57,620 nucleotides of DNA from Actinomycetota bacterium (GTDB taxonomy: Bacteria; Actinomycetota; Actinomycetes; S36-B12; CAIYMF01), in contig JAIUOK010000030.1 in the NCBI GenBank assembly GCA_020161245.1, positions 1-57,620 on the forward strand, read 5' to 3'. Positions within the stretch are counted from its first letter, which is position 1. Each line of letters opens with the position of its first letter. A program made the position numbers and the translations under genes. The notes under the pieces are model-generated. The model searched no databases and had not been told where the DNA came from. It saw only the letters and a list, made by a program, of their open reading frames with translations. Positions 7,540-15,237 of the stretch are shown here, in pieces.

Positions 7540-8346
7540 ATGGCGATCCCTACCCGGCCCGATGCTCTGTCCGTGCTCGCCGACGGCTGCCTCGACGGCC
7601 GCACCGCACTGGTCACCGGCGGCGGCAGCGGCATCGGTCGCGCCACGGCACTGCTGCTCGCCCGCCTCGGAGCCCGGGTGCTCGTCGTGGGGCGGACGCC
7701 GGAGTCGCTCGACGAGACCGCGCGGCTGTCGGCCGAGGCCGGGCACGCGCAGCCGATGAGCACGGCGTCCTGCGACGTCCGCGAGCCCGAGCAGGTCGAC
7801 GCGATGCTCGATGCGGCCCTCGCCGACCTCGGCCGCATCGACATCCTGGTCAACAACGCGGGCGGCCAGTTCGTGTCACCCGCAGAGTCGCTGCAGCACA
7901 AGGGTTTCCGGGCCGTGACCCGGCTCAACCTGGATGCGACGTGGTACCTCACCGCGCGCGTCGCCGAGCGCTCGATGCTCCCCAACGGCTACGGCAAGGT
8001 CGTGAGCGTGACGATGTCGCCGCACCGCGGCACGCCCGGCATGGCGCACTCGTCGGCCGCCCGCGCCGCCGTCGAGTCGCTGATGCGCACGCTGACCGTC
8101 GAGTGGGGTCCCCGCGGTGTCCGCCTGGTCGCCGTCGCACCCGGCTTCGTGCACACCGAGGCGATCGCGAAGTACGGGATCGACACCGAGCAGCTCGCGA
8201 GGATCGTGCCCGTGCGCGCCATGCAGGCCGCCGACGAGGTCGCCGCCGTGATCGCCTTCTGCGCCTCGCCCGCCGGCGACTACATCACCGGCACCACCAT
8301 CACCGCCGACGGCGGCCTCGACGTAGCCGGCCCCGGGATCCTGTAG
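7540..8346 (+). CDS. Short-chain dehydrogenase/reductase, 2,4-dienoyl-CoA reductase-like
   Basis: 268 residues with a Rossmann fold. The cofactor motif TGGGSGIGRA lies at residues 26-35, NNAGG near 106 and VAPGF near 200. The usual catalytic YxxxK is missing: the aligned stretch reads AHSSAARAAVESL, with Ser and Arg where Tyr and Lys normally stand. Loss of the Tyr, together with VEWGPRGVRL and the C-terminal GTTITADGG, is seen in the peroxisomal-type 2,4-dienoyl-CoA reductases. Oxidation/reduction of unsaturated acyl-CoA is therefore the best guess. It stands alone and converges on the tmsB gene across a 365-base spacer. Confidence 0.8.
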   Translation: MAIPTRPDALSVLADGCLDGRTALVTGGGSGIGRATALLLARLGARVLVVGRTPESLDETARLSAEAGHAQPMSTASCDVREPEQVDAMLDAALADLGRIDILVNNAGGQFVSPAESLQHKGFRAVTRLNLDATWYLTARVAERSMLPNGYGKVVSVTMSPHRGTPGMAHSSAARAAVESLMRTLTVEWGPRGVRLVAVAPGFVHTEAIAKYGIDTEQLARIVPVRAMQAADEVAAVIAFCASPAGDYITGTTITADGGLDVAGPGIL

Positions 8347-8711
8347 CTGATGGCCTCCAAGCGAGCCGCCTCCTTCGTCGCCGGCTCGCGTCGGCCCCGC
8401 TCCGGACGGCGGCCCAGGTCTCGCGCGCCGGGACGGCCGACCGCGAGCGCAGCGAGCATGGCCCGGCCGCACGCCCGGCGAGACCGACCTGAGCACACGC
8501 CGCGGCGGAGCTTGCGCAGCCGCCCCTCTGCTCGCCCCGCCGGCGAAGCCGGCGCCCCCTCGGCCGCCCCGGAGGTCCGGAGGCTCGGGCCGATGCGCAG
8601 CGAGGCCCCGGGCCGAACGGGCCGACACCTGCGAGCGCAGCGAGCGGGGCGGACGACCCAGGCGAGCGCTGCCCCGACGCCCGCTGACGAAGGAGGCGGG
8701 CTTGGAGGGGC
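8347..8711. repeat. Convergent intergenic region bounded by a 26-base inverted repeat
   Basis: This 365-base non-coding spacer has one arm at 8354-8379, seven bases past the SDR stop. The complementary arm at 8686-8708 lies just before the tmsB stop and differs only by a 3-base gap. Inside it, GCGAGCGCAGCGAGC occurs twice (8443-8457 and 8631-8645). The pattern suggests a small intergenic repeat element or a very long-range bidirectional terminator. I see no protein-like frame in it. Confidence 0.7.
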
Positions 8712-9950
8712 CTATGTGTCGAAGCCGAGGCGGAGGGGGACGTCGGCGGAGCCGTGGTGGTCGGGGCGGACGGCGAGGACCTGGTGGAGCTGGATCCAGT
8801 TGCGGTGGAAGCCCATCTGGCTGGCGGCGAGGTAGAGCTTCCAGACCCGCGCCCGGCGTAGGCCCACCTCCTCGACGGCGTCGTCCCAGTGGTCGAGGAG
8901 GTTGCGCGACCAATCGGCGAGGGTGAGCGCGTAGTGCTCGCGCAGGTTCTCCTCGTGCCGCACCTCGAAGCCCTGCTCCTCGGCCGCCGAAACGATCCTC
9001 CCCACCGGCACGAGCTCGCCGTCGGGGAAGATATAGCGGTTGATGAAGCCGTTCTTGTACTGCGTGCGCTGCTGGGTCTTGGTGCGCGTGATGCAGTGGT
9101 TGAGCAGCCGGCCGGTCGGGTTGAGCTTGGAGTGCAGGAACCCGAAGTACGCCGCGTAGTTCGCGTAGCCGATGTGCTCGGTGAGGCCGATCGAGGAGAT
9201 CGCATCGAAGCCGTTCTCGGGCACGTCGCGGTAGTCGAGGTGGCGGATCTCGGCGACGTCGGAGAGGCCGTCGCGCAGGATCGCCTCCTGCCCCCACGCC
9301 GCCTGCTGCTCCGAGAGCGTCACGCCGATCGCCTTGACGCCGTAGTGCTTCGTCGCGTGCAGCACCATGCCGCCCCAACCGCAGCCGACGTCGAGCAGGC
9401 GGTCGCCGCGGGAGAGCCCGAGCTTGCGGCACACGAGGTCGAACTTCTCCTCCTGCGCCTCCTCGAGCGTCGCGTCCTGCTTGGGGTAGACGGCGCACGT
9501 GTACGCCATCGACGGCCCGAGGATCCAGCGGTAGAAGGTGTTGCTGACGTCGTAGTGGTGCGAGATCGCCTCGGCGTCGCGCCGCTTGGAGTGCGCCGAC
9601 CCGCCGAGCCGCACCTCCTCCGGCGGCAGCGGCTGGCGCTTGAGCATGAACGGCGCGAGCGCCGTAGCGAGCCGGGCCTGCACGGCCAGCGGCGGCTTCG
9701 CGACGCCCGCCGCGGCCAGCCGGTCGAGGGCGGTGAACAGGTCGCCGTCCACCTCGAGCGCACCGGTGATGTACGCGCGTGCCAGGCCGAGCTGGCCCGG
9801 CGACTGCGCCAGGTACGACACGGCCGCGGGCGTGCGCACGTCGATGCGCACCTCCGAGCCCGGCGAGCCGTAGCGGCTGCCGTCGTACGCCGTGAACTCC
9901 ACTCCCGTGTCCGGCCCCACCACCGACGAGATGATCTCGGCGATCTTCAC
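8712..9950 (-). CDS. tmsB: SAM-dependent fatty acid methyltransferase (cyclopropane synthase family), TmsB/BfaB-like
   Basis: 412 residues. Members of this family add a methylene from S-adenosylmethionine across the double bond of membrane acyl chains. The SAM motif LLDVGCGWGGM lies near residue 185. GITRERQ-type loops are absent, but SISSIGLTEHIG-like (ISSIGLTEHIG) and HCITRTKTQQRT are conserved Cfa blocks. It starts at GTG 9950 with AGGGAAGC upstream. The gene directly upstream is an FAD-binding oxidoreductase of the TmsA/BfaA type. In actinobacteria this pair converts oleate to 10-methylstearate (tuberculostearic acid): TmsB makes the 10-methylene intermediate and TmsA reduces it. A plain cyclopropane synthase is the alternative, but the neighbour argues against it. 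Confidence 0.83.
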   Translation of the reverse strand: MKIAEIISSVVGPDTGVEFTAYDGSRYGSPGSEVRIDVRTPAAVSYLAQSPGQLGLARAYITGALEVDGDLFTALDRLAAAGVAKPPLAVQARLATALAPFMLKRQPLPPEEVRLGGSAHSKRRDAEAISHHYDVSNTFYRWILGPSMAYTCAVYPKQDATLEEAQEEKFDLVCRKLGLSRGDRLLDVGCGWGGMVLHATKHYGVKAIGVTLSEQQAAWGQEAILRDGLSDVAEIRHLDYRDVPENGFDAISSIGLTEHIGYANYAAYFGFLHSKLNPTGRLLNHCITRTKTQQRTQYKNGFINRYIFPDGELVPVGRIVSAAEEQGFEVRHEENLREHYALTLADWSRNLLDHWDDAVEEVGLRRARVWKLYLAASQMGFHRNWIQLHQVLAVRPDHHGSADVPLRLGFDT

Positions 9951-10012
9951 GTTCGCTTCCCTTCCGCCCCCGGCGCGGACCCTCACCCGTGCCGGCACGT
10001 CCTGCTGCCGCG

Positions 10013-11404
10013 CTACCCGCGGCCCACCGTCTTCGTCCACATGTCCGGCAGCCGTCCTGCCGGGTCGTACGCCGCACGCAGCCGCTCGTAGTCCTGCCCG
10101 CCGTAGAGGCGGGCGAACTCCTCGCGCCCGTAGAACGCCGTGGAGTACAGCGACTTCTTGCCGCCGAGCCGGGTCACCTCGGCCTCGATGGCGCGGTTGA
10201 CCCGGCCCTCGTCCGGGTCGACGCCGTCCGGCAGCGGCACGGTCGACCAGAAGCCGACGTTGACGTAGGTCGTCGACGGGTCGAGCGGGTAGAGCGGCCA
10301 GGTGGCGGCGGCGTCGCGCTGCCGCAGCGGGCAGACCCACACCGGCTCGATGCCGACTTCGCGGTGGAAGAACTCGAGGAAGTCGGGCAGCGCCTCGACC
10401 GGCACTTCGATGTCCTGGACGACGGCCTCGCGGGCGGGCCGGCGGCGCACCTCGGCCAGCCGTGCGGAGAAGCGTGTCCGCCGGTCGAACGCGACGAGCT
10501 TCCAGTAGACGTCCGAGCGCAGCTTCGACTTGGGCCACAACCGGCGGACGAAGGGGCGCTGCGCGCCGAACGCGCGCGAGCACCAGAACCAGTCGGTGTC
10601 CCAGCGCCACAGGTAGTCCAGCGTCGTGAGCAGGTCGGTGGGCCGCTGCTGGATCGAGCGGTAGTAGATCCCCATCCCCGTGTAGTCGCTCGGGTCCTGC
10701 GTGCGGCGCTCGGTGTACGTCGCGAGGGTCAGGTACGACTCGTCGGCGGAGAACACGGTGCCGTCCACGTAGTCGACCCGCTGGCCGTCGTACGTGCCGG
10801 ACGCGACGACCTCCGCGATCGTCTTCGCGAGCGAGGCGGCGTCGCCGGTCGGCACATGGCGCAGCGACAGGAACGGCGTCACGGGCTCGAGCTCGATCGT
10901 GAGGCGCAGGGCGTACCCCAGCGACCCGTAGGAGTTGGGGAAGCCGTAGAAGAGGTCGGCGTGCTCGTTGTCAGGACGCGCGGTCACGACGCGGCCGTCG
11001 CCGGTGAGGACGTCCATCTCGAGCACCGACTCGTGCGGGCAGCCGTTGCGCCACGACGCGCTCTCGATCCCCAGGCCGGTCACGGCGCCGCCGAGGGTGA
11101 TCGTGCGCAGCTGCGGCACGCACAGCGGCACCAGCCCGTGGGGGAGTGTGGCCGCGACGAGGTCCTCGTACGTCGTCATGCCGAGGACGTCGGCGGTGCG
11201 GGCCTGCCCGTCGACGGAGATGACGCCGCTGAACGCCGACACGTCGAGGCCCGGCGTGGTCGTCGGCGTCCGGCCGCGGAACAGGTTCGACGTCCGCTTG
11301 GCCAGGCGCACGGGCGCGCCAGGCGGGATCGCGGCCATCTGCTCGACCAGGCGCGCCACGGCGGCGTCGTACGACGCGCGGGTGCGGACGGCCTGCTCGG
11401 TCAC
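10013..11404 (-). CDS. tmsA: FAD-binding oxidoreductase, TmsA/BfaA-like 10-methylene reductase
   Basis: 463 residues with a PCMH-type FAD-binding domain. TYEDLVAATLPHGLVPLCVP and TITLGGAVTGLGIESAS (residues ~90-120) are the flavin-contact blocks, and the C-terminal half is the substrate cap. It lies 62 bases upstream of tmsB on the same strand and is very likely co-transcribed with it. By analogy with actinobacterial TmsA it should reduce the 10-methylene acyl chain to 10-methyl, giving branched membrane lipids that keep the membrane fluid. DIMINUTO/DWARF1-type sterol reductases are distant relatives. The tmsC gene found in some operons is not seen here. Confidence 0.8.
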   Translation of the reverse strand: MTEQAVRTRASYDAAVARLVEQMAAIPPGAPVRLAKRTSNLFRGRTPTTTPGLDVSAFSGVISVDGQARTADVLGMTTYEDLVAATLPHGLVPLCVPQLRTITLGGAVTGLGIESASWRNGCPHESVLEMDVLTGDGRVVTARPDNEHADLFYGFPNSYGSLGYALRLTIELEPVTPFLSLRHVPTGDAASLAKTIAEVVASGTYDGQRVDYVDGTVFSADESYLTLATYTERRTQDPSDYTGMGIYYRSIQQRPTDLLTTLDYLWRWDTDWFWCSRAFGAQRPFVRRLWPKSKLRSDVYWKLVAFDRRTRFSARLAEVRRRPAREAVVQDIEVPVEALPDFLEFFHREVGIEPVWVCPLRQRDAAATWPLYPLDPSTTYVNVGFWSTVPLPDGVDPDEGRVNRAIEAEVTRLGGKKSLYSTAFYGREEFARLYGGQDYERLRAAYDPAGRLPDMWTKTVGRG

Positions 11405-11501
11405 GGGCTGACGCTACCCAGCGTGGCTGCCGCGGGGGACCGGGATCCGGACGACGGGGGACAGGATCACCCGGGCCGGGCGAGCAGTCAGCCGACCGAG
11501 G

Positions 11502-11532
11502 GACCCGCCGCCCCGGTGGTGGGCGGCGGGTC
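11502..11532 (-). terminator. Perfect 12-bp hairpin after the sortase-like gene
   Basis: GACCCGCCGCCC at 11502-11513 pairs exactly with 11521-11532 around a 7-base loop. It lies 26 bases past the stop of the minus-strand gene ending at 11558. Confidence 0.8.
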
Positions 11533-11557
11533 CGGGATCGGGACGGGTCGAGGGGGG

Positions 11558-12256
11558 TCAGACGCGCTGCAGCAGGGTCAGCCCGGTGCCGGAGCCGACG
11601 CAGGTCTGCAGCACGAGGTCGGCGTTCACGCTCGGGAGCGAGCCGCCCTGGCGCGAGAGCCGCTTGTGGCCGGTGACCTTGTAGGTGCCGGCCGCCTTGC
11701 CGGAGGGCACGACGACGGTGGTGCCGGTGGGCACGAACGCCAGCCACTGGTACCCGCAGTAGTTGTGGGCGGCCAGCCACATCGGCTTGGTCCACCACAG
11801 CACCAGCTGGCACTTGTCGATGGCTGACTGCGAGCCTGGCGCGTAGACGTAGCGGCCGAGCGTGATGGTCTTGCCGGACGGGCGGCTCGACGCGGTGCGC
11901 GCGGGCTGGGCGGCGGCCGCCTTCGCCGCAGCGGCCTTCTTGGCGGCGGCCGCCTTCGCCGCAGCGGCCTTCTTGGCGGCGGCGACCTGGGCTGCCTTCG
12001 CTGCCGCGGCCTCGCGAGCTGCGTGCGCGGCGACGGCTGTCTGGGCCAGGGAGGCGGCGCGCGCCTTGGCCGGGGCGGAGTTCTCGGCGGCGGTGGGCGC
12101 GGGGGCGGCGACGATCTCGACGGCGGAGGCTCCGGCGATCGGGGCGGCCTCGGGCCCGTTGAACGCCAGCGCGGCGGTGCCCGCGCCTGCGACGGCGAAC
12201 AGGGCGCTGGCCGTGGCGATGACCGCCGACCGGGTGAGGTGCCGTGTACGTGCCAT
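11558..12256 (-). CDS. Secreted Ala/Lys-linker protein with sortase-like catalytic domain
   Basis: 232 residues. The signal peptide MARTRHLTRSAVIATASALF continues to a hydrophobic core ending near residue 32. An Ala-rich stretch (~40-85) and a Lys/Ala repeat linker (~85-125) follow, then a C-terminal beta-type domain. That domain has His164 in LAAHNYCG, Cys219 in LVLQTCVG and Arg231 in LLQRV. The order and spacing (55 and 12 residues) match the His-Cys-Arg triad of sortases, including the TLxTC-like motif. I therefore call it sortase-like, but overall similarity is weak and no substrate with a sorting signal is nearby. ATG at 12256 starts the signal peptide, and an upstream in-frame ATG would add an unlikely extension. 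Confidence 0.6.
   Translation of the reverse strand: MARTRHLTRSAVIATASALFAVAGAGTAALAFNGPEAAPIAGASAVEIVAAPAPTAAENSAPAKARAASLAQTAVAAHAAREAAAAKAAQVAAAKKAAAAKAAAAKKAAAAKAAAAQPARTASSRPSGKTITLGRYVYAPGSQSAIDKCQLVLWWTKPMWLAAHNYCGYQWLAFVPTGTTVVVPSGKAAGTYKVTGHKRLSRQGGSLPSVNADLVLQTCVGSGTGLTLLQRV
11911..11976. repeat. Tandem duplication of a 33-bp unit
   Basis: The unit 11911-11943 is repeated exactly at 11944-11976, and a partial third copy follows. It encodes the repeating Ala/Lys linker of the sortase-like protein. Such in-frame repeats can change linker length by slippage. Confidence 0.85.
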
Positions 12257-12433
12257 GCAGTGTGGTTCGACCCGACGGCCCAGCGACTGAAAGACCGGCG
12301 TCCTTCGTTGCTCCATCCGGGGGAATCGGGAGCGTCACGACCGGGGTCCTCAGGACGGGGGCCCGGGCGTGCCGAGGAGGAGGCAGCGGCGGGAACCTCC
12401 CGGCTCCCGCGGGCGCGCCTGGCAGCGCGTACC

Positions 12434-13045
12434 GTGGCGCCTGTGCCGGCCCGACTCGCGTGTGCGGCCGTCGTGCTCGACGGCGGCCGCGGACGACGCA
12501 TGGGCGGGATCGACAAGCCCGGGCTCGAGCTCGACGGCCGCACGCTGCGCGCCCGGGTGGTCGAGGCCGTCGCCGGCGCCGACACCGTGCTCCTCGTGGG
12601 CCCGCCGTCCGACGAGGACGCTGCTCTGGGCCGCGACGTCGTCCGGGTCCGCGAGGAGCCGCCGTTCGGCGGACCGCTGGCCGCCCTCGCCGCCGCGGTG
12701 CCGCACGTCGACCGCGACGTGATGCTCGTCCTCGCCGCCGACCTGGTGCACCCCGACGCGCTGCCCGCGGCACTGCTGGCCGCCCTTGATGCCGCTCCTC
12801 AGGCCGAGGCCGCCGTCGCGGTCGACGACGCCGGCCAGCGGCAGTGGCTCGCGGCGGCCTACCGGACGTCGGCGGTGCGGCGTGCGCTCGCCTCCCTCGA
12901 CGGCATCGACGGGATCGAGGGCCACCGCTTCGGCGACCTCGTCGACCTGCTCTTGCCCGTGGACGTGCCGCGAGCCGACGCCCGCGACATCGACACACCC
13001 GACGATCTGGCCCGGGCCCGCGGTGCGGGCGACACACCTCTCTAA
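12434..13045 (+). CDS. mobA: Molybdenum cofactor guanylyltransferase (MobA-like)
   Basis: About 203 residues with a nucleotidyltransferase fold. The signature VVLDGGRGRRMGGIDKPGLE is the MobA nucleotide-binding loop (LAGGxSxRMGxDK type), and VLAADLVHPDALP corresponds to the metal-binding DxP region. It attaches GMP to molybdopterin to form the MGD cofactor of formate dehydrogenases and related enzymes. GTG codons at 12434 and 12443 are both possible starts. It is followed after 9 bases by a DUF6457 gene and then fdhD, a coherent molybdoenzyme-maturation unit. The variant DxV in place of DxP is a small oddity. Confidence 0.83.
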   Translation: MAPVPARLACAAVVLDGGRGRRMGGIDKPGLELDGRTLRARVVEAVAGADTVLLVGPPSDEDAALGRDVVRVREEPPFGGPLAALAAAVPHVDRDVMLVLAADLVHPDALPAALLAALDAAPQAEAAVAVDDAGQRQWLAAAYRTSAVRRALASLDGIDGIEGHRFGDLVDLLLPVDVPRADARDIDTPDDLARARGAGDTPL

Positions 13046-13054
13046 GGAGTCACC

Positions 13055-13360
13055 GTGCTCGACCAGTGGATCCGCGAGCTGGCCGAGGCGCTCGGCATCG
13101 AGCTGGACCTCGACAACGACCTCGTGCTCGACCTCGCCGGCGACGCCGCACGCGCCGTCATGCGCCCAGCCGCGCCCCTGACCACGTTCCTCGTCGGCTA
13201 TGCCGCGGCGCTGCAGGGCGGCGGCGAGGAGGCCGTGCAGCGCGCAGCCGCCACGGCCTCCGACCTGGCCGCGCGGTGGGCGCAGCGCGCCGAGGCCACG
13301 AGCAGCGACGAGGACGACGACGAGCCGGTCGTCGACGACGACGCCGCTGCCGAGGTCTGA
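13055..13360 (+). CDS. DUF6457 protein linked to molybdenum-cofactor genes
   Basis: 101 residues starting MLDQWIRELAEALGIELDLD from GTG 13055, with AAGGAG seven bases upstream. The body is helical (LTTFLVGYAAALQGGGEEAV). The C-terminal ~25 residues are nearly all Asp, Glu and Ala. Small proteins of this type are regularly found between mobA and fdhD in actinobacteria. Their biochemical role is not known to me. It is part of an operon with mobA and probably fdhD. Confidence 0.8.
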   Translation: MLDQWIRELAEALGIELDLDNDLVLDLAGDAARAVMRPAAPLTTFLVGYAAALQGGGEEAVQRAAATASDLAARWAQRAEATSSDEDDDEPVVDDDAAAEV

Positions 13361-13436
13361 TCCGGCGCGGTCCGACGCCGCCGGACCTACACTCCGAGGA
13401 CGCGCCGCCCGCGGCGCCGACCACACGGAGGCACCC

Positions 13437-14297
13437 GTGGCCGAGCACGATGACGACGTCCCCGCGCGCCGCGGCCCCACCGCTCGCGTGCGCGTGCTGC
13501 GTGTCGCAGGCGACTCCGCGGGATCCCGTGCCGACCACGTCGTGGTCGAGGAGCCGCTGCAGGTCCATGTCCGCCACAGCGGCACCGTCTCGCTGCTCGG
13601 CTCGACCATGCGTACGCCCGGCCACGACCACGAGCTCGCCGTCGGGCTGGCTGTGGCCGAGGGCGTGGTGCGCAGCCGCGACGACGTCCTCGAGGTGCGG
13701 CACTGCGCGGGCGACCTGCGCTACTCGGAGTCCGACGTCCTGGTCGCGCTCGCGCCGCACGTCGAGGTCGACCCCTCGGTGCTCGGCCGCGTTGCGCACC
13801 CGTCGAGCGCCTGCGGCATGTGCGGGCGCGACCACATCGACGCGCTGCTCGACCAGGTGCCCCCGGTGCGCGCCGACGTCGTCGTCGCTGCCGAGGTGCT
13901 CGCCGGGCTGCCCGACGCGATGTCGGCGCAGCAGGCCGTGTTCAAGCGCACCGGAGGACTGCACGCCGTCGCGCTCGCCACGGCGGGCGGCCGGCTGCTG
14001 GCGGTGCGCGAGGACGTCGGCCGTCACAACGCCGTCGACAAGGCCGTGGGCGTCGCGCTGCTCGACGGGCTGCGGCCCGATGTGCTCGTCGTCAGCGGCC
14101 GCGTCGGGTTCGAGATCGTGCAGAAGGCCGCGATGGCGGGGATCCCGGTGCTGGCCGCGGTGTCGGCACCGACGTCGCTCGCCGTCGACTCGGCGCGTGC
14201 AGCCGGAATCACGCTCGCAGCGTTCGTGCGCGGAGGGCGGATGACGGTCTACGCCGGCGAGGACCGCATCCGCACCGACGAGCGCCCGGCGCTCTAG
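13437..14297 (+). CDS. fdhD: Formate dehydrogenase accessory sulfurtransferase FdhD
   Basis: 286 residues. FdhD passes sulfur from a cysteine desulfurase to the molybdenum cofactor, which activates formate dehydrogenase. The essential Cys pair is in SSACGMCGRDH, and the conserved blocks VFKRTGGLHAVAL, REDVGRHNAVDKAVG and VVSGRVGFEIVQKAAMAG are all present. It starts at GTG 13437 with GGAGG seven bases upstream, and it follows mobA and DUF6457. Its stop overlaps the convergent beta-lactamase-like gene by 4 bases. No formate dehydrogenase structural gene is in the window. Confidence 0.95.
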   Translation: MAEHDDDVPARRGPTARVRVLRVAGDSAGSRADHVVVEEPLQVHVRHSGTVSLLGSTMRTPGHDHELAVGLAVAEGVVRSRDDVLEVRHCAGDLRYSESDVLVALAPHVEVDPSVLGRVAHPSSACGMCGRDHIDALLDQVPPVRADVVVAAEVLAGLPDAMSAQQAVFKRTGGLHAVALATAGGRLLAVREDVGRHNAVDKAVGVALLDGLRPDVLVVSGRVGFEIVQKAAMAGIPVLAAVSAPTSLAVDSARAAGITLAAFVRGGRMTVYAGEDRIRTDERPAL

Positions 14298-15145
14298 GCC
14301 CCGAGCTCCCGCAGCCTGCGGCCGACCTCGCGCATCGCCCCGAGCACGTCGTCGCGCGCGGGGTCGCCCGGCCCCTGCGGCGTCCACGAGGCGAGGACGG
14401 CGTAGGCCACGACGCGGCGTCCGGCACCGACGATGCCGACGTCGGCGCGCACCCCGGCGTCGGTGCCGGTCTTGTTGATGACCCGCAGCCCGCGGTCGCC
14501 GTCGACGTGGGCGAGCGGGTCGAGCCCGAGGCCCGCGGCGACCATCGACAGGTCGACGCCCGTCGACAGCCACTGCCGCAGCAGGGCCCACTCGGGTGCG
14601 TCATCGGCCGCGAGCATGCCGGCGAGGCGCACGAGGTCGAGCGCGCTGCCCTGCGAGAGGTGCGGCGGGTCGTCGGGGGTGCGGACGTCGCGCACGCGGT
14701 CGAGCAGCCGCACCGTCGGGACTCCGAGCCGCCCCGGCACCTCCGCGACGGCGTCGAGCCCGATGTGGCGCAGGAGCACGTTGGCCGCAAGGTTGTCCGA
14801 CACCGACGCGACCAGGAGCGCGAGGTCCTCGGCGGGGAGCGCGGAGAGGCGCAGGTGCTGCCACAGGCCCGAGTCGGCGACCGCGTCGTCGTCGGTGCGC
14901 GCGAGGCGGGCCTCGGGGTCGAGCCGTCCGTCGACCATCCGTGCCGCGGCCTCGTGGAGCAGCAGCAGCTTGCCGATGCTCGCCGTCGGCAGCACGACGT
15001 CGGGATGGCGCACGGCCAGCAGCCGGCCGGTGGCGGCGTCGGCGACGGCCGCCGACCATGCGACCCCGTCGACTCCGTCCAAGGGTGCGAGCACGTCGTC
15101 GTCCACGGCGCGAGCCTGCCACGGCGCGCCTGTCGTGGAGGTCAC
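14294..15145 (-). CDS. Beta-lactamase/PBP-like serine hydrolase without a signal peptide
   Basis: 283 residues. The serine-hydrolase triad motifs are present: SxxK as S56-I-G-K59 (TASIGK), SDN in VASVSDNLAAN and KTG in VINKTGTDAG. The overall size fits class A beta-lactamases, but two features differ. There is no N-terminal signal peptide, as the protein starts MTSTTGAPWQARAV, and the omega loop with the catalytic Glu166 (ExxLN) is not visible. It may be a cytoplasmic serine hydrolase or esterase, not a true antibiotic-degrading enzyme. It is convergent with fdhD (4-base overlap) and divergent from the WS/DGAT gene. Confidence 0.75.
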   Translation of the reverse strand: MTSTTGAPWQARAVDDDVLAPLDGVDGVAWSAAVADAATGRLLAVRHPDVVLPTASIGKLLLLHEAAARMVDGRLDPEARLARTDDDAVADSGLWQHLRLSALPAEDLALLVASVSDNLAANVLLRHIGLDAVAEVPGRLGVPTVRLLDRVRDVRTPDDPPHLSQGSALDLVRLAGMLAADDAPEWALLRQWLSTGVDLSMVAAGLGLDPLAHVDGDRGLRVINKTGTDAGVRADVGIVGAGRRVVAYAVLASWTPQGPGDPARDDVLGAMREVGRRLRELGA

Positions 15146-15237
15146 GGCCGGGCTCGGGCATCCGCGAGCCAGGTGGACGGTGCGCCCGTAGGCTCGGATC
15201 GGCGGACGACCCCAGCGCCGCCGGGTGGGTGGTTGTC

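Noticed and set aside
11911..11976. CRISPR-like repeat
   Set aside because: It is a two-copy tandem duplication with no spacers, inside a coding region for an Ala/Lys linker. No cas genes are in the window.
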